From Cuniculiplasma sp. (GTDB lineage: Archaea; Thermoplasmatota; Thermoplasmata; Thermoplasmatales; Thermoplasmataceae), in contig JAGDXN010000063.1 of assembly GCA_023256455.1 (NCBI GenBank), positions 1 through 17,702 on the forward strand: a DNA stretch of 17,702 nt, written 5' to 3'. This document shows positions 16,851-17,702 of the stretch, piece by piece (the first letter of the stretch is position 1; each line of letters begins with the position of its first letter). The notes beneath the pieces are model-generated. The model did no database searches. It saw only the letters and a program-made list of their open reading frames with translations, and was not told the origin of the DNA. A program made the position numbers and the translations under genes.

Positions 16851-16855
16851 TCACC
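16851..16855 (-). promoter_or_regulatory. pheT ribosome-binding site overlapping the RHH gene stop codon
   Basis: GGTGA on the minus strand is six bases before the TTG start of pheT. The TGA in it is the stop codon of the upstream RHH gene, so a ribosome ending the first gene stands exactly on the second gene's initiation site. Confidence 0.65.
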
Positions 16856-17159
16856 TGTTTCCCTTGTCCAAATTTTGTGCCATGTATTCCTTTACAATGG
16901 TTCTTATAAGTTCATCGATGGATATGGCTTCCCCTTTTTCTATAATGCTGTTAAGGTTGTCGACCATTCTGTTTGTCAGTTTTACCTGAATGTTCTTAAC
17001 ATTGTTTGAATCATCATACTTATTTAGCAGATCTGAGATTGCTTCCCTGATAACCTCTGATATCGTTTCTTTATGCAAAGTTTCTCTTAATTTAGTTAAT
17101 TTGTCCAAATCTTCTTCTGATAATCTTATTGTTATTCTGTAGGGGACCGACATGTTCAT
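16851..17159 (-). CDS. Tandem ribbon-helix-helix (CopG-type) regulator
   Basis: A 102-residue protein made of two copies of the ribbon-helix-helix fold. Residues 7-48 (YRITIRLSEEDLDKL followed by ISEVIREAISDLLNK) form one unit, and residues 56-95 (NIQVKLTNRMVDNLNSI followed by SIDELIRTIVKEYM) form a second with the same strand-helix-helix spacing. RHH proteins normally dimerise to make the DNA-binding sheet; two units in one chain could give a single-chain pseudo-dimer or a higher-order array (inference). It is coupled to pheT, so it is likely made in step with the synthetase. ATG 17159 is taken as start; ATG 17153 is equally possible. The target is unknown; autoregulation of this operon is a natural guess. 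Confidence 0.85.
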   Translation of the reverse strand: MNMSVPYRITIRLSEEDLDKLTKLRETLHKETISEVIREAISDLLNKYDDSNNVKNIQVKLTNRMVDNLNSIIEKGEAISIDELIRTIVKEYMAQNLDKGNR

Positions 17160-17188
17160 CTAACCATTGAGGGACAATAATGTTTTGC

Positions 17189-17197
17189 TTTAATAAA
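17189..17197 (-). promoter_or_regulatory. Possible box A of the RHH-pheT operon
   Basis: TTTATTAAA on the minus strand predicts a start near 17167 and a leader of about 8 nt (with GGTTAG) before ATG 17159. Another box A-like TTTTATAG occurs at 17349-17342, which would give a leader of about 160 nt; the sequence cannot tell which is used. Confidence 0.4.
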
Positions 17198-17569
17198 TCT
17201 TTTAGCTCATAAATTCTTTTCGAATGAGTTAAGGAAAATTTTTTTTTGCATTTCAATCCCTTTTCGAAATTTATGGCAAATTATATTCTTTCAATCTATT
17301 ATTTTCTTTTCCTCACTTAACACTTAACAACCAGCGGCAATCTATAAAAGTTTCTCTCAATTCTAGTGAAGTTCCAACTCAACTTCTTTCTTTTATCCAA
17401 TTTACCATCATAACCTTATCCTGTTGATTGATTTATTATAGATTTATTTTGTTTCAGGGTTAATTTCTGTAAGCAGCAGATATAATTTCAAAATACCTGA
17501 TAAATCTGGAATAAGATTAAAACATCCAATGAGGATTTTGTATTCTATGTACTTTTAATTTTCCTTGAA

Positions 17570-17620
17570 AACATTGGTGTCAATGTTCATAAGTGATAGA
17601 TATTGGAAAACATCCATCAC
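17570..17620. promoter_or_regulatory. Two inverted repeats upstream of the right-edge promoter
   Basis: AACATTG-gtgt-CAATGTT (17570-17587) is a perfect 7-bp inverted repeat. GTGATAGAT (17593-17601) and ATCCATCAC (17612-17620) form a second, matching 8 of 9, with a 10-nt spacer. AAAACAT recurs at 17519, 17568 and 17607. The cluster ends 13 nt before a TTATATG box A. The arrangement suggests operator or activator sites for the gene that begins at 17672. Confidence 0.42.
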
Positions 17621-17630
17621 AGTTAAACAT

Positions 17631-17640
17631 TCTTATATGT
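17631..17640 (+). promoter_or_regulatory. Box A of the right-edge gene
   Basis: TCTTATATGT resembles the pckG box A (CTTTATATGT) in all but two positions at its start. Its centre near 17636 predicts a start near 17662, ten bases before ATG 17672. Confidence 0.42.
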
Positions 17641-17671
17641 AGATTGTATTAGCGATTTCGGTAGTCATACA

Positions 17672-17702
17672 ATGGAACTCCAAGAAATAAAGGCTGTTAA
17701 CA
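17672..17702 (+). CDS. Start of an unidentified gene cut by the right edge
   Basis: ATG 17672 opens a frame reading MELQEIKAVN up to the end of the window. Only ten residues are visible, so no family can be named. The case for a gene rests on the well-spaced box A and the repeat cluster before it. Confidence 0.35.
   Translation, partial: MELQEIKAVN

Larger units (their letters stand above)
17161..17671. other. AT-rich intergenic region without a recognisable gene
   Basis: About 510 nt with no convincing open frame on either strand, no tRNA-like cloverleaf and no C/D-box pair. It holds the minus-strand promoter of the RHH gene, a nine-T run on the plus strand at 17240-17248, a small hairpin GAAGTT-N7-AACTTC (17368-17386), a box A-like element for the minus strand near 17345, and two inverted repeats plus a box A near its right end. 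Confidence 0.6.

Noticed and set aside
17249-17305. TTTCAATCCCTTTTCGAAAT and a nearby TTTCAATCT that resemble archaeal CRISPR repeats
   Set aside because: There is only one copy of the first and a partial second about 40 nt away with no shared length, no regular spacers and no cas genes.
17368-17386. Hairpin GAAGTT-N7-AACTTC followed by a T-rich stretch, as a terminator or small RNA
   Set aside because: Stems of six pairs are common at this base composition, and no plus-strand transcript that would end here is known in the window.

Overview
The window looks like chromosomal DNA of an archaeon, most likely of the order Thermoplasmatales (Ferroplasma, Cuniculiplasma or Thermoplasma type). The DNA is AT-rich and Arg codons are mostly AGA/AGG. 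It encodes a tetraether lipid synthase, a geranylgeranyl-reductase-family protein, archaeal-type PheRS beta and LeuRS, a pyruvoyl arginine decarboxylase and an archease. First genes of transcripts tend to be leaderless, with an AT-rich box A about 26 nt before the start codon. Several later starts carry a GGTGA Shine-Dalgarno. The exact genus is inference.

Layout. 1-649 (minus, cut by the left edge): winged-helix regulator, divergent from 808-2673 (plus) GTP-type PEP carboxykinase. A 16-bp, 15/16-matching inverted repeat lies between them. lipB (plus) starts inside the 3' end of pckG, and its own 3' end overlaps a convergent P5C-dehydrogenase-like aldehyde dehydrogenase (minus, 3306-4856). 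Then come a short-chain dehydrogenase and truA (both minus), and a divergent short geranylgeranyl-reductase-like flavoprotein (plus, 6608-7570).

From 17159 down to 7565 every gene is on the minus strand: tandem ribbon-helix-helix regulator, pheT, tes (tetraether synthase), an archease-like protein, pdaD, leuS, and a class II aldolase/short-chain dehydrogenase fusion. pdaD-leuS-aldolase are chained by an ATGA overlap and a 14-nt overlap. RHH-pheT are coupled, the RHH stop codon lying inside the pheT ribosome-binding site. Tes and the archease appear to have their own promoters. The last 540 nt are AT-rich and non-coding, with two inverted repeats ahead of a promoter-like element and a probable new plus-strand gene running off the right edge.

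How the genes fit together. Five proteins touch tRNA charging or maturation: PheT, LeuS, TruA, the archease (partner of RtcB ligase) and PdaD (agmatine source for tRNA-Ile2 agmatidine). Two touch membrane lipid: Tes and the GGR-like protein. Others serve central metabolism: PEPCK, lipoylation, aldehyde/proline oxidation and sugar aldol cleavage. No tRNA, rRNA, insertion sequence or CRISPR array was seen. The most unusual points are the regulator/PEPCK intergenic repeat, the single-chain double RHH protein coupled to pheT, and the paired inverted repeats near the right edge.
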